Source of the DNA: Oscillospiraceae bacterium
GTDB taxonomy: Bacteria > Bacillota_A > Clostridia > Oscillospirales > Oscillospiraceae
Assembly (NCBI GenBank): GCA_021771675.1
Contig: JAETOP010000001.1
Coordinates: forward strand, 1-64,000
DNA: 64,000 bases
Direction: 5' to 3'
The notes beneath the pieces were generated by a model. The model made no database searches. It was not told the origin of the DNA and saw only the letters and a program-made list of their open reading frames with translations. Shown one piece after another: positions 23,635-32,383 of this stretch; position 1 is the stretch's first letter; the number at the start of each line of letters is the position of its first letter. The translations under genes and the position numbers were made by a program.

Positions 23635-23657
23635 CCCCAAAGGGGATTTTCGACGGC
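23633..23657 (+). repeat. Fragment matching one end of repeat B
   Basis: The 25 bases from the ytfJ stop, AGCCCCAAAGGGGATTTTCG then ACGGC, are identical to the terminal hairpin of repeat B copy 1 read on its minus strand (8631-8607). No other part of the repeat is present here. Confidence 0.6.
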
Positions 23658-23706
23658 GGAGGAATAAACTGTCTTTTCCCGGACAGACTATTGCCGGGTG
23701 AGGAAA

Positions 23707-24801
23707 ATGAGAAGATTATTTGCCGGAACGGCGGCTGCTCTGATGGCCGCCGTTCTGTTCGTACCGGCCAAAGCCAGCGCAATTTCCGCACAGAGCGCCG
23801 CTGTGATGGATCCGGTCAGCGGCAGACTGCTCTTTGAAAAGCAAGGCTCCAAACAGAGCCTGATTGCCAGTACCACCAAAATCATGACGGGGCTCCTGAT
23901 TTGTGAGCGGTGCAATGTGCTGGATCAGATGCAGATTCCCAAGGAAGCGGTGGGCATCGAGGGGTCTTCCATGTACCTGAAGGAGGGAGAGAGGCTGTCT
24001 CTGCAGGAGCTGCTCTATGGACTGATGCTCTCCTCGGGAAACGATGCGGCGGTGGCACTGGCGCTCTACTGCTGCGGCAGTACGGAAGAGTTTGCCAACC
24101 TGATGAACGACAAAGCTCGGAGTCTGGGAATGACCCAGACCCACTTTGCCAATCCCAACGGGTTGGATGCTAAGAATCACTACTCATGCGCAAAGGATTT
24201 GGCGATTTTGGCTTCCTACGCCATGAATAATCCGATTTTTGCCCAGACAGTCTCCACCAAGACCATCTCTGTGGGAGGCCGCTATCTGCGAAACCACAAT
24301 AAGCTCCTGTGGCTTTACCCCGGAGCGGATGGAGTGAAGACCGGATTTACCAAGGCGGCGGGGCGGATTTTGGTATCCAGCGCCACCAAAAATCGCCGCA
24401 GACTTGTTGCCGTAACCATTAACGACCCGAATGACTGGCACGATCACGCCGGGCTCCTGGATCAGGGGTTTTCAAAATACAATTTTCAGAGAATTGTAAC
24501 GGTAGGGGACTGTGTGGGCTATCGGGAGATTGCGGGGGGCAATCCCGCCAGGGTGGCGGTGCTGGCGGCGGAGAATTTTGTGTATTCCGTGTCAGAGGAA
24601 GAATCTCCCCAATTGCTTTTGCCGGGAAGCGGCTTTATTTACGCTCCGGCTGTGGAGGGAGCGGATGCGGGGTTCGCCTATGTGCTTTTGTCCGGCAAGG
24701 CGGTTGGAAAAATTCCAGTCGTTTATGGGCAGACCTCTGAAATCGTTCAGCCGGAGCAGAAAAAATCCTCCCGTTTTCTTTTTTGGAGGAAAGAGGAATG
24801 A
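23707..24801 (+). CDS. D-alanyl-D-alanine carboxypeptidase (DacF/DacB type)
   Basis: 364 residues. An N-terminal signal peptide (LFAGTAAALMAAVLFVPAKA then SA) precedes the serine peptidase domain with all three penicillin-binding motifs: STTK (SxxK), SGN (SxN) and KTG in GVKTGFTKAAG. A C-terminal domain ends in the basic tail SRFLFWRKEE, which may touch the membrane. These enzymes trim the terminal D-Ala from peptidoglycan stems; in spore formers the DacB/DacF forms tune cortex cross-linking. The ATG at 23707 is preferred to GTG 23698, which lacks a ribosome-binding site. It overlaps rluB by 4 bases. Confidence 0.9.
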   Translation: MRRLFAGTAAALMAAVLFVPAKASAISAQSAAVMDPVSGRLLFEKQGSKQSLIASTTKIMTGLLICERCNVLDQMQIPKEAVGIEGSSMYLKEGERLSLQELLYGLMLSSGNDAAVALALYCCGSTEEFANLMNDKARSLGMTQTHFANPNGLDAKNHYSCAKDLAILASYAMNNPIFAQTVSTKTISVGGRYLRNHNKLLWLYPGADGVKTGFTKAAGRILVSSATKNRRRLVAVTINDPNDWHDHAGLLDQGFSKYNFQRIVTVGDCVGYREIAGGNPARVAVLAAENFVYSVSEEESPQLLLPGSGFIYAPAVEGADAGFAYVLLSGKAVGKIPVVYGQTSEIVQPEQKKSSRFLFWRKEE

Positions 24802-25496
24802 AGCAGAGACTTCAAAAAATATTGTCTGACCGGGGCGTCACCTCCCGCAGGAAAGGGGAGGCGCTGATCGGGCAGGGAAAGGTCACTGTAAACGGCCAGA
24901 TTGCCGCCTTGGGTGACAGCGCAGACCCGGAAATCGATACAATATGCGTGGAGGGAAAGCCTCTTCCCTCCACCCGGGAGTACATCTATTTGATGCTGAA
25001 CAAGCCCAGAGGATATGTGACCACCCTGTCAGATGAAAAGGGCAGACCTACTGCCGCCTCGCTGGTATCGGACTGCGGACGGCGGGTGTATCCCGTGGGG
25101 CGGCTGGACATGGATTCGGAAGGACTGCTGCTATTCACCAATGACGGAGCCTTTGCCAACCGTGCCATGCACCCCAGCCATGAAATCAATAAAACCTATC
25201 TGGTGGAGGTAAGGGGCTATGGGCCGGAGGGATTCCAGCGGCTCCGGGAACCGGTAACCTTGGATGGATACCGCATCAGTCCGCCGAAACTGCGCCTGCT
25301 CTGGACAAAGGACGATTCCGCCCGCTTTGAGATTACCATCCATGAGGGACGCAACCGCCAAATCCGCAGAATGTGTGCCCTGGCGGGGATGCGGGTGACA
25401 ATGCTCAGACGTATCCGGGAGGGAGAATTGGAGCTGGGGAATCTCCCGGTGGGGAAATGGCGCTTTCTCACAGCATCCGAAATTGAGAAAATTTGA
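24798..25496 (+). CDS. rluB: 23S rRNA pseudouridine synthase, RluB type
   Basis: 232 residues. An N-terminal S4 RNA-binding domain (LQKILSDRGVTSRRKGEALI, then GKVTVNG) precedes the RluB/RsuA catalytic domain, with the catalytic aspartate in GRLDMDSEGLLL and the C-terminal HEGRNRQIRRMCALAG. In this family it modifies U2605 (E. coli numbering) of 23S rRNA; target choice is inferred. The start at ATG 24798 overlaps the carboxypeptidase stop and has GGAGGAAAG upstream. Placement after scpAB and a dac gene is the usual Bacillota order. Confidence 0.9.
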   Translation: MKQRLQKILSDRGVTSRRKGEALIGQGKVTVNGQIAALGDSADPEIDTICVEGKPLPSTREYIYLMLNKPRGYVTTLSDEKGRPTAASLVSDCGRRVYPVGRLDMDSEGLLLFTNDGAFANRAMHPSHEINKTYLVEVRGYGPEGFQRLREPVTLDGYRISPPKLRLLWTKDDSARFEITIHEGRNRQIRRMCALAGMRVTMLRRIREGELELGNLPVGKWRFLTASEIEKI

Positions 25497-25504
25497 ATCC
25501 CATC

Positions 25505-25533
25505 TTGCAAAATTTGCTGTGGTTTGCTAGTAT
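25505..25533 (+). promoter_or_regulatory. Sigma-A-type promoter of the RpiR-family gene
   Basis: TTGCAA (25505-25510), 17-base spacer, TAGTAT (25528-25533), 48 bases before the start. Confidence 0.65.
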
Positions 25534-25580
25534 TGTGTTGCGGGTGAAAAAATAATCCTTCATGAAATAGAGGCTTTTTT

Positions 25581-26456
25581 ATGAATCATGATTTTTTGAC
25601 ACTTTTACATGAGAAAACGACGGGTTTTTCCAAGGGGCAGAAGAGAATTGCCCAGTACATTACAGAAGCTTATGACAAGGCTGCTTTTATGACCGCAAGC
25701 CGGCTGGGAAAGACTGTGGGGGTATCGGAGTCCACGGTAGTTCGATTTGCGGTTGATCTGGGGTTTGATGGATACCCTTCCATGCAGAAAGCCATGCAGG
25801 AAATGGTGCTGAATCGGCTGACCTCCGTTCAGCGGATTGAAGTGGCAAATGACCGGCTGGGAAATCAGGACGTGATTTCCACGGTGGTTCGTTCGGACAT
25901 AGAAAAACTCCGTCAAACCGGAGAGACGGTAAGCCGTGAGGAATTCAACAATGCAGTGAATGCCATTCTCAAGGCAAAACGGGTTTACATCCTGGGTGTC
26001 CGCTCTGTGGCCCCTCTGGCCAATTTCCTGGGCTATTATCTGAACTACATGTTCAACAATGTCCACGTCATCTCCGGCATGAGCACCGGGGAGATGTTTG
26101 AAAAAATCGTCGGTGTCAACAGCGAGGATGTGGTGATTGCTTTCAGTTTTCCAAGATATTCCTCCTCCACCACCAAGGGGGCCCAATACTGCTGCTCTGC
26201 CGGGGCAACGGTCATCGGCTTTACTGACAGTAAGCTCTCCCCTCTGGGGCAGTGCTGCGACCATGTGCTGATTGCAAAAAGCGATATGGTCTCTCTGGTG
26301 GACAGCCTGGTGGCCCCCCTCAGCCTGATTAATGCGTTAATTGTCGCTATTGCTGCCAAGCGGGAAAAGGAACTGTCCAGAACCTTTGAAAATTTAGAAC
26401 GAATCTGGGATGAATACAACGTCTATGAGAAGCAGGTAAAAGAGAATGAAGTATGA
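25581..26456 (+). CDS. MurR/RpiR-family transcriptional regulator
   Basis: 291 residues. The N-terminal RpiR-type helix-turn-helix (about residues 1-77) includes FSKGQKRIAQYITEAYDKAA, ASRLGKTVGVSESTVVRFAV and LGFDGYPSMQKAM. The C-terminal SIS domain (about residues 120-265) has RVYILGVRSVAPLANFLGYY and DVVIAFSFPRYSSST and would bind a phosphosugar. These regulators usually control nearby sugar-use genes, but the neighbour here is a flavoprotein, so the target is unclear. It overlaps that gene by 11 bases. Confidence 0.88.
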   Translation: MNHDFLTLLHEKTTGFSKGQKRIAQYITEAYDKAAFMTASRLGKTVGVSESTVVRFAVDLGFDGYPSMQKAMQEMVLNRLTSVQRIEVANDRLGNQDVISTVVRSDIEKLRQTGETVSREEFNNAVNAILKAKRVYILGVRSVAPLANFLGYYLNYMFNNVHVISGMSTGEMFEKIVGVNSEDVVIAFSFPRYSSSTTKGAQYCCSAGATVIGFTDSKLSPLGQCCDHVLIAKSDMVSLVDSLVAPLSLINALIVAIAAKREKELSRTFENLERIWDEYNVYEKQVKENEV

Positions 26457-27675
26457 CGGTGTCGTCATTGGCGGCGGACCGGCGGGTATGTTTGCAGCCA
26501 TCACCGCTGCCGACCGGGGAAGCCGGGTGCTTCTGCTGGAAAAAAACAACCGTCTGGGAAAAAAGCTGCTGATTACCGGGAAAGGCCGGTGTAATGTAAC
26601 CAATCAATGCACAGAGCAGGAGGTTTTGCGCAATACGCCCCGGAATGGGCGGTTCCTTTACAGCGCTCTGACAGCATTCCCACCGGAGAAAACCATGGCG
26701 TTTTTTGAAAGCCATGGCTGCCCGCTGAAGACAGAGCGAGGCAATCGGGTATTTCCTGTGACGGATTGCTCCCAGTCCATTTTGGACTGTCTGCAAAATG
26801 AGCTCCGGCGACTGAATGTCACGGTTAGAAATGAAGCGGCGGAGAAAATACTGACCAGGGAAGGCGCTGTATCGGGGGCAAAAACCGAAAAGAACTCCTA
26901 TGAGGCCCAATGGGCGATTCTTGCCACCGGCGGGGTATCCTATCCTGCCACCGGCTCTACCGGGGACGGTTACATCATGGCGGCGGCTCTTGGACATACC
27001 ATCATCCCACAGGAGGGAAGTCTTGTGCCCCTGGTGGCGAAGGGGACGGATTGCCCCGATATGCAGGGGCTTTCCCTGCGCAATGTAGGAGTGAAACTGC
27101 TGGATGCCAAGGGAAAACTGCTTTATAAGGATTTTGGAGAGCTTTTGTTCACTCATTTTGGAGTCTCCGGCCCCACGGTGCTCAGCGCAAGCTGCCATCT
27201 CAAGGGGGAAGGATGCCGTCTGGTCATTGACCTGAAGCCCGCTCTGGAAGAAAACAAGCTGGACGAGCGGATTCGCCGGGATTTGGAAATGTACCAAAAC
27301 CGTACCATGGAAAACGCATTGACCGATTTGCTGCCCCGATCCATGATTCCGGTGGTGCTGCGGCGGCTGGAAATTTCTGCTGAATTACAGGCAAATTCCC
27401 TGACCAGGCAGAAGCGCCGGGGGCTGGTGGAGCTTCTAAAGGCCTTCCCCATTGAGATTGTGGGCAAGCGCCCTGTCAGTGAGGCCATCATTACCTCCGG
27501 AGGGGTAAAGGTTTCGGAAATTGACCCCAAAACTATGGAATCCAAGAAAACTCCCGGACTTTTCTTTGCGGGGGAAATCCTGGATTGTGACGCCTATACC
27601 GGCGGCTTCAACCTTCAAATTGCATGGGCAACAGCCCACGCAGCCGGGGTTGCCGCCTCCGGGGTTGTCGAATAG
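26446..27675 (+). CDS. NAD(P)/FAD-dependent oxidoreductase, HI0933/BaiN family
   Basis: 409 residues. The N-terminal Rossmann motif GVVIGGGPAGMFAAITAAD binds FAD; GKKLLITGKGRCNVTNQC is a signature of the HI0933 (YhiN/BaiN-like) family; ATGGVSYPATGSTGDGY and the C-terminal GEILDCDAYTGGFNLQIAWA are also conserved. Some members reduce unsaturated bile-acid intermediates, but most are uncharacterised, so no substrate is claimed. The start overlaps the RpiR gene by 11 bases; ATG 26446 follows AAAGAG. Confidence 0.88.
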   Translation: MKYDGVVIGGGPAGMFAAITAADRGSRVLLLEKNNRLGKKLLITGKGRCNVTNQCTEQEVLRNTPRNGRFLYSALTAFPPEKTMAFFESHGCPLKTERGNRVFPVTDCSQSILDCLQNELRRLNVTVRNEAAEKILTREGAVSGAKTEKNSYEAQWAILATGGVSYPATGSTGDGYIMAAALGHTIIPQEGSLVPLVAKGTDCPDMQGLSLRNVGVKLLDAKGKLLYKDFGELLFTHFGVSGPTVLSASCHLKGEGCRLVIDLKPALEENKLDERIRRDLEMYQNRTMENALTDLLPRSMIPVVLRRLEISAELQANSLTRQKRRGLVELLKAFPIEIVGKRPVSEAIITSGGVKVSEIDPKTMESKKTPGLFFAGEILDCDAYTGGFNLQIAWATAHAAGVAASGVVE

Positions 27676-27709
27676 GAGTTAATTATTTCGGTGGTTCAAA
27701 AATCAAGGA

Positions 27710-27738
27710 TTGACAAAATGGAAGTCCTGTACTAGAAT
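27710..27738 (+). promoter_or_regulatory. Near-consensus sigma-A promoter of acpP
   Basis: TTGACA (27710-27715), 17-base spacer, TAGAAT (27733-27738), 44 bases before acpP. The close match to consensus fits a highly expressed gene. Confidence 0.85.
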
Positions 27739-27782
27739 ATTACGGAAATGTTCTACACAGAATATTTGGAGGGACATAGAGA

Positions 27783-28004
27783 ATGTACGAGAAACTTGTG
27801 AAATACGCCGCCAAGCAGCTGGAGATTGATGTTTCCGACATCAGACCTGACAGCACCTTTGAGAGCCTGGGCATCGACTCCCTGGACATTGTGGAGATGA
27901 TTATGGACCTGGAGAGCGAACTGGGTGTCGAGCTGGACATGGAGGATCAGAAGATCACCACCTTCCAAGAGTTGGCAGATTTCGTAGAGTCCAAGCTGAA
28001 CTGA
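27783..28004 (+). CDS. acpP: Acyl carrier protein
   Basis: 73 residues, very acidic. The phosphopantetheine attachment serine is in LGIDSLDIVEMIMDLE (DSL motif). It carries growing acyl chains for fatty acid synthesis. TTGGAGGGACATAGAGA provides the ribosome-binding site. It stands alone with a near-consensus promoter; no fab genes are adjacent, so it may serve fatty-acid synthesis encoded elsewhere or a different acyl pathway. The SRP RNA follows directly. Confidence 0.93.
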   Translation: MYEKLVKYAAKQLEIDVSDIRPDSTFESLGIDSLDIVEMIMDLESELGVELDMEDQKITTFQELADFVESKLN

Positions 28005-28047
28005 GGAACGAAAACAGAATAATTCCCTTGTTTGAGCTGCCGGCTTA

Positions 28048-28275
28048 TAACAAGGTCGCACTAGTCGGGGAGTTAGCGGTGCCCTGTACCTGCAAACCGC
28101 TACAGCAGGGACGAATTCCCACACCCGGTTAGGTGTAATGTACCGTCCGGCCTGAGTAAGAGGTGTTGAGAAGTCGGTCTTACGCAATGAGATCCCGTGA
28201 ACCATGTCAGGTGGGGAACCAAGCAGCATTAAGCGGATCTTCTCGTGTGCCGTAGGGTCGCCGATTTTGAGTTTT
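28048..28275 (+). ncRNA. ffs: Signal recognition particle RNA, large (Alu-containing) type
   Basis: The Alu-domain core GGTGCCCTGTACCTGCAAAC followed by CGCTACAGCAGGG is clear at about 28079-28110. Domain IV is at about 28197-28236: ACCATGTCAGG, the GGAA tetraloop closed by TGG/CCA, then AAGCAGCATTAAGCGG, the Ffh-binding symmetric and asymmetric loops. This is the long Bacillus/Clostridium form. The ends are approximate, judged from the GCAC/GTGT pairing of the closing stem. It lies just before dnaX, as in many Bacillota. Confidence 0.9.
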
Positions 28276-28370
28276 CTGCTCAGATTCGGGGGTGTGTTGC
28301 CTGAACAAATGTGGGTGTGCGATCTTGTTATGGGCCGGTATGTTTTTGTTTTTCGGAAAGGAGAGAGGAT

Positions 28371-29972
28371 ATGGCTGCCTATCAGGCGCTTTATCGTAAA
28401 TATCGCCCTCAGACCTTTGACGATGTTTCCGGTCAGATGGCGGTCACCCAGACTTTGAAAACCCAGCTGATCACCGGGAAGATGAGTCACGCTTATCTGT
28501 TTACCGGCTCACGGGGCACCGGGAAGACCACATGCGCAAAGATACTGGCCAAAGCCGTGAACTGCTTGCATCCGGACAACGGCAATCCCTGCAACTGCTG
28601 CGAGGCCTGTAAGGCCATTGACTCCGGCACTTGCATGGACGTTCTGGAGATTGATGCCGCTTCCAACAACGGCGTTGACAACATCCGGGATTTGCGGGAC
28701 GATGCGGTTTACACCCCCTCCCAGGTGAAGAAGCGGGTGTACATCATCGACGAGGTGCACATGCTCTCCCTCTCCGCCTTTAACGCTCTGCTGAAAATTA
28801 TTGAGGAGCCGCCGGAGCATCTGCTGTTCATTCTGGCCACCACGGAGCTTCACAAGGTCCCGGCCACCATCCTTTCCAGATGCCAGCGCTTCTCCTTCCG
28901 CCGCATCAGCCAGGAGGACATCGCCGCCCGGCTGCAATATGTGGCCTATCAGGAGAATATTGATTTGGACGAGTCCGCTGCCCGGGTCATTGCCCGGCTG
29001 GCCGACGGCGGTATGCGGGACGGTTTGAGCCTGCTTGACCAGTGCGCTTCGGCCACTCCCGGCGAGTTGACCGCCGAGTCAGTCTATGCCTGCCTGGGAA
29101 TTGCCGGGGAACGGAAATGCGGTGAGCTCTTGGGCTATATCGCCGCTCATGATTCAAAAAGTGCTTTGCAGCTGTTTAACAAGCTCTACACCGAGGGCAA
29201 GGATTTGAGCGCCATGCTGGACGAGCTTGCCTGCCTGATTCGGGACATTCTGGTCATCAAAACCGCCCCCAATTCCGGGATTTCCATGCTTTCCGGCGTC
29301 GCCTCCGACCAGGAGGTGGCCCAGCTTTCCGCAAAGCTTTCCGCTGGGGAGCTGGTGCGCATGATGAATCTCATCCAGCAGACCGTTGCAGATTTCACCA
29401 GAAGCGCCAGCCGGAGAATGGACGCAGAGCTGTGCCTGCTGAATCTGTGCCAGCCGGAGCTGAGTCTGGATGCCAAAGCCCTGAACGCCCGGCTGACCCG
29501 CTTGGAGGATCAGATCAAAACCGGCGCTTTTCAGGTTTCGGCTCCATTGACGCAGGCTCCTCAGGCCGCTGAGAAAAGTGAAGAGCCTGCGGATGCTCCA
29601 GAAAGTTTGCCCGAGGAGGAACCGGTGCCGGAGGAGGCCCCCATGGGCTTTTGGCCGGATTTGGTGGCAGCCGTCCGCCAGGAGCTGAGGCCGCCTATTT
29701 CCGGCTTCTTTGTCTCCACAGACAACGCTCCCATGCGGGGGGTGCTGGTGGGGGGAACTTTGGAGCTTCGGTGTAAAAATACCTTTACCGCCGAGATGAT
29801 TGGAAAGGCGGAAATATTGGAGGTTGTTTCCAGAAAGGCTTCCGCCCAGCTGGGGCGGCCGGTGAAAGCCGTTGCGGTTGACCTGACTGCCAGGCCTGCC
29901 GGAAATTCCAGGATGGAAAACCTCCTGAATTTTGGCAGAACCCACAGCGATATTGTAAATTTGAAAGATTAA
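28371..29972 (+). CDS. dnaX: DNA polymerase III subunits gamma/tau
   Basis: 533 residues, the clamp-loader ATPase. YQALYRKYRPQTFDDVSGQ is the standard start; GSRGTGKTTCAKILAK is Walker A; a zinc module CNCCEACKAI with a preceding Cys follows; DEVHMLS is Walker B and ILSRCQRF contains the SRC arginine-finger motif. A Pro/Glu-rich linker (about residues 395-425) joins the C-terminal tau-like part. ATG 28371 follows GGAGAGAGG; the frame is open upstream but crosses the SRP RNA end. ybaB and recR follow in the conserved order. Confidence 0.93.
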   Translation: MAAYQALYRKYRPQTFDDVSGQMAVTQTLKTQLITGKMSHAYLFTGSRGTGKTTCAKILAKAVNCLHPDNGNPCNCCEACKAIDSGTCMDVLEIDAASNNGVDNIRDLRDDAVYTPSQVKKRVYIIDEVHMLSLSAFNALLKIIEEPPEHLLFILATTELHKVPATILSRCQRFSFRRISQEDIAARLQYVAYQENIDLDESAARVIARLADGGMRDGLSLLDQCASATPGELTAESVYACLGIAGERKCGELLGYIAAHDSKSALQLFNKLYTEGKDLSAMLDELACLIRDILVIKTAPNSGISMLSGVASDQEVAQLSAKLSAGELVRMMNLIQQTVADFTRSASRRMDAELCLLNLCQPELSLDAKALNARLTRLEDQIKTGAFQVSAPLTQAPQAAEKSEEPADAPESLPEEEPVPEEAPMGFWPDLVAAVRQELRPPISGFFVSTDNAPMRGVLVGGTLELRCKNTFTAEMIGKAEILEVVSRKASAQLGRPVKAVAVDLTARPAGNSRMENLLNFGRTHSDIVNLKD

Positions 29973-29984
29973 GGAGAATAAACC

Positions 29985-30329
29985 ATGGCTAAAAATGGAT
30001 TTCGGGGTATGCCCGGCGGCATGAATCAGAGCGCAATGCTCAAGCAGGCCCAGAAGATGCAGCAGGAGATGCTCCGGATGCAGCAGGAGCAGGAGAGCAA
30101 GACCTTTTCCGCCAGCGCCGGAGGCGGCATGGTCAGCGCCACTGTGAACGGCAAGCATGAGCTGGTGAGTCTCGCCATCAACCCGGAGGCGGTGGATCCT
30201 GACGATGTGGAAATGCTTCAGGATATGGTGATTGCCGCTGTCAATGAGGCGATGCGCACCGCCGACAACGAGGCTGCCAACAACATGTCCCGTCTCACCG
30301 GCGGCCTGAACCTGGGCAGCCTGTTCTAA
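29985..30329 (+). CDS. ybaB: YbaB/EbfC nucleoid-associated protein
   Basis: 114 residues. The YbaB core begins with the helix MLKQAQKMQQEMLRMQQEQE, then the beta part SASAGGGMVSATVNGKHELV and a C-terminal helix ending LTGGLNLGSLF. The protein forms dimers that bind DNA without strong sequence preference. It lies between dnaX and recR, separated by 12 and 9 bases, the usual arrangement. Confidence 0.92.
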   Translation: MAKNGFRGMPGGMNQSAMLKQAQKMQQEMLRMQQEQESKTFSASAGGGMVSATVNGKHELVSLAINPEAVDPDDVEMLQDMVIAAVNEAMRTADNEAANNMSRLTGGLNLGSLF

Positions 30330-30338
30330 GGAGGCAGT

Positions 30339-30938
30339 ATGCAGTTCTTTCCCGCAGCGCTGCAGGATTTGGCGGATCACTTCGCCAGACTTCCAGGCAT
30401 CGGCGGCAAGACGGCCCAGCGCCTGGCCTTTCACGTGCTGGAACTGCCCCTGGAGGATGCCCAGGCCTTTGCCGATGCCATCCTGGAGGCAAAAAAATCC
30501 GTCCATACCTGTCCCCGCTGCCAGAATATCACGGATCGGGAGCTTTGCCCCATCTGTGACGACCCATCCCGGGATCAGGATGTGATCTGCGTGGTGGCGG
30601 AGCCCAAGGATGTAATTGCCATGGAGCGTTCCCGGGAATTCCGGGGGGTGTATCACGTGCTGCATGGCGTCATTTCCCCTCTGAACCATGTGACCCAGGA
30701 GGACCTTCGCATTCGAGAGCTACTGAAACGGGTGGCCTCCGGAACGGTCAAGGAGGTTATCATGGCCACCAATCCCGATACAGAGGGAGAGGCTACGGCA
30801 ATGTATATTTCCAGGCTTCTTCGCCCCATGGAGGTCAAGGTCACCCGGCTTGCCTATGGCGTCCCCGTGGGAAGCCAGCTGGAATACGCCGACGAGGTGA
30901 CCCTCTCCCGGGCATTGGAGGGCAGACAGGAAATATGA
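30339..30938 (+). CDS. recR: Recombination mediator protein RecR
   Basis: 199 residues. The N-terminal helix-hairpin-helix (FARLPGIGGKTAQRLAFHVL) binds DNA; the zinc finger is CPRCQNITDRELCPIC; the Toprim domain holds CVVAEPKDVIAMERSREFRG and ATNPDTEGEATAMYISRLL. With RecO, encoded at 47.8 kb, it loads RecA onto gapped DNA. The start follows AAGGAGGCAGT. It is the last gene of the dnaX operon and ends at a clear terminator. Confidence 0.95.
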   Translation: MQFFPAALQDLADHFARLPGIGGKTAQRLAFHVLELPLEDAQAFADAILEAKKSVHTCPRCQNITDRELCPICDDPSRDQDVICVVAEPKDVIAMERSREFRGVYHVLHGVISPLNHVTQEDLRIRELLKRVASGTVKEVIMATNPDTEGEATAMYISRLLRPMEVKVTRLAYGVPVGSQLEYADEVTLSRALEGRQEI

Positions 30939-30941
30939 GTT

Positions 30942-30971
30942 ATGCGGACGGTTTTCCCCGTCCGCATTTTT
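30942..30971 (+). terminator. Terminator of the dnaX-ybaB-recR operon
   Basis: ATGCGGACGG-TTTTC-CCCGTCCGCAT followed by TTTTT, a textbook intrinsic terminator 4 bases after the recR stop. Confidence 0.9.
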
Positions 30972-31031
30972 ACCGTTCACAGCGCAGCATATACCGTTCA
31001 GCGCAGATTGCAACATTTTTCCGCTATGGTG

Positions 31032-31040
31032 TGATATAAT
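31032..31040 (+). promoter_or_regulatory. Extended -10 promoter of the acyltransferase gene
   Basis: TGATATAAT: TATAAT (31035-31040) with TGn upstream. TTGCAA at 31008-31013 is 21 bases away, too far for a normal -35. Two imperfect copies of TACCGTTCA-GCGCAG (30971-31006) lie upstream and could be regulator sites. Confidence 0.5.
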
Positions 31041-31065
31041 TCCTCCATCAAAGGAGGTAATGACC

Positions 31066-32142
31066 ATGAAACGAAAACCATATCTGGACAATCTTCGCTG
31101 GGCAACAGTGGTGCTGGTGCTTATTTACCACGCTTTTTATTACTTTAACGCCCAGGGCGTTTTGGGCGGCTTTGGGCCCTTCGGCCAGGTGCAGTATCAG
31201 GATGCCATTCTCTATTTTGTATACCCGTGGTTTATGGTGCTGCTGTTTGTGATTTCCGGCATCTGCGCCAGGTATGCCCTGGAAAAGCGGGATGGCACGG
31301 AATTTTTCAAGGAGCGAACCGTAAAGCTTCTGGTGCCTTCCACCCTTGGACTGTTTGTGTTCTACTGGATACAGGGCTGGTTCAACGTCTGGATGGCCGG
31401 CGGCTGGGAACAGATGCCTCCAGAGATGCCGGGCTTTGTTCGCTACCTTATTTCCGCAGTTTCCGGCATTGGGCCGCTTTGGTTTGCTCAGATGCTCTGG
31501 GTGTTTTCAGGACTCCTGCTGCTGATTCGCAAGCTCGACCCCAAAGACAAGCTTTTCGGCTGCTTCCGAAATATGAACGCCTGGATGGCGATGATCTTCA
31601 TTCCTCTGATTTGGGCGTCGGCCCAGATTCTGAATACACCGGTCATCACAGTCTACCGATTTGGAATCTACTTCACCGCCTATCTTCTGGGCTACTATGT
31701 ATTTGCCCACGAGAAGATGCAGGATTCCCTGGAAGCAAATGCGCTGCCCCTCGCCGTTGCCGCAGTGATCCTGGGCATTGCCTACACCTGGCATTATTTT
31801 GGCACAAATTATGCAGAGGACGCATGCCTGAAAAGCGTCTTCACAGCGGTATATCTCTGGGTTGCCGTGTTGGCTCTGCTTGGGGCGGGGAAGAGATGGT
31901 TCGGCTGCGAAACGCCCCTCTGCCGCTTCATGACCAGGCAGAGCAGCGGTATCTATATGCTCCACTGTCTGATTATGACCTTTGTCTGCTGGGGGCTCCG
32001 CTATGGGCTGAAGCTGCCCGCAGCTTTGGTGTACATCCCTGCAATTGTCCTGACCTTTGTACTGTCCATTGGCCTCAATGAGGTGCTCAGAAGAATACCT
32101 GTGATTCGGTTTCTGGTTTTGGGCGTTCGGAAGAAGAAATAA
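31066..32142 (+). CDS. Acyltransferase family 3 membrane protein
   Basis: 358 residues, about ten membrane helices. KPYLDNLRWATVVLVLIYHA includes the family's N-terminal D-x2-R and catalytic-type histidine, and FVISGICARYAL follows as the usual second block; FMTRQSSGIYMLHCLIMTFV is the typical late motif. The family O-acylates polysaccharides, peptidoglycan or small molecules at the membrane. No sugar-polymer gene cluster surrounds it, so the target is open. ATG 31066 sits 7 bases from AAAGGAGGT; ATG 31060 is too close to it. Confidence 0.82.
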   Translation: MKRKPYLDNLRWATVVLVLIYHAFYYFNAQGVLGGFGPFGQVQYQDAILYFVYPWFMVLLFVISGICARYALEKRDGTEFFKERTVKLLVPSTLGLFVFYWIQGWFNVWMAGGWEQMPPEMPGFVRYLISAVSGIGPLWFAQMLWVFSGLLLLIRKLDPKDKLFGCFRNMNAWMAMIFIPLIWASAQILNTPVITVYRFGIYFTAYLLGYYVFAHEKMQDSLEANALPLAVAAVILGIAYTWHYFGTNYAEDACLKSVFTAVYLWVAVLALLGAGKRWFGCETPLCRFMTRQSSGIYMLHCLIMTFVCWGLRYGLKLPAALVYIPAIVLTFVLSIGLNEVLRRIPVIRFLVLGVRKKK

Positions 32143-32149
32143 TTTAACA

Positions 32150-32178
32150 GCCGCACGGGTTCTGAATTCCCGTGCGGC
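32150..32178 (+). terminator. Terminator-like hairpin after the acyltransferase gene
   Basis: GCCGCACGGG-TTCTGAATT-CCCGTGCGGC, a 10-bp stem 7 bases after the stop codon. There is no T tract. The same 29 bases recur in the same orientation at 32384-32412. Confidence 0.65.
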
Positions 32179-32383
32179 GCAGCGTGTCGAAAAAGGCCTC
32201 GCAGAGTTCGCCGCCGTAGCGGCGAATAAAATCAAATCATTTTCCGCCGCGACATGTGCGTGGCGGAAAATACATTCCAGGCTGCGTGTGTGCGAGTTGT
32301 GCGCCTACGGCGCACAAGGAGTGCGCTAAGCAGACTGCAGCCTTCCCGTCGGAAAGCCACAAAAGGGATTTTCGACGGCCTGA

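Noticed and set aside
28005..28370. A small protein gene (28204-28458) in the acpP-dnaX gap
   Set aside because: The segment is the SRP RNA, whose Alu and domain IV motifs are clear. The frame is incidental.
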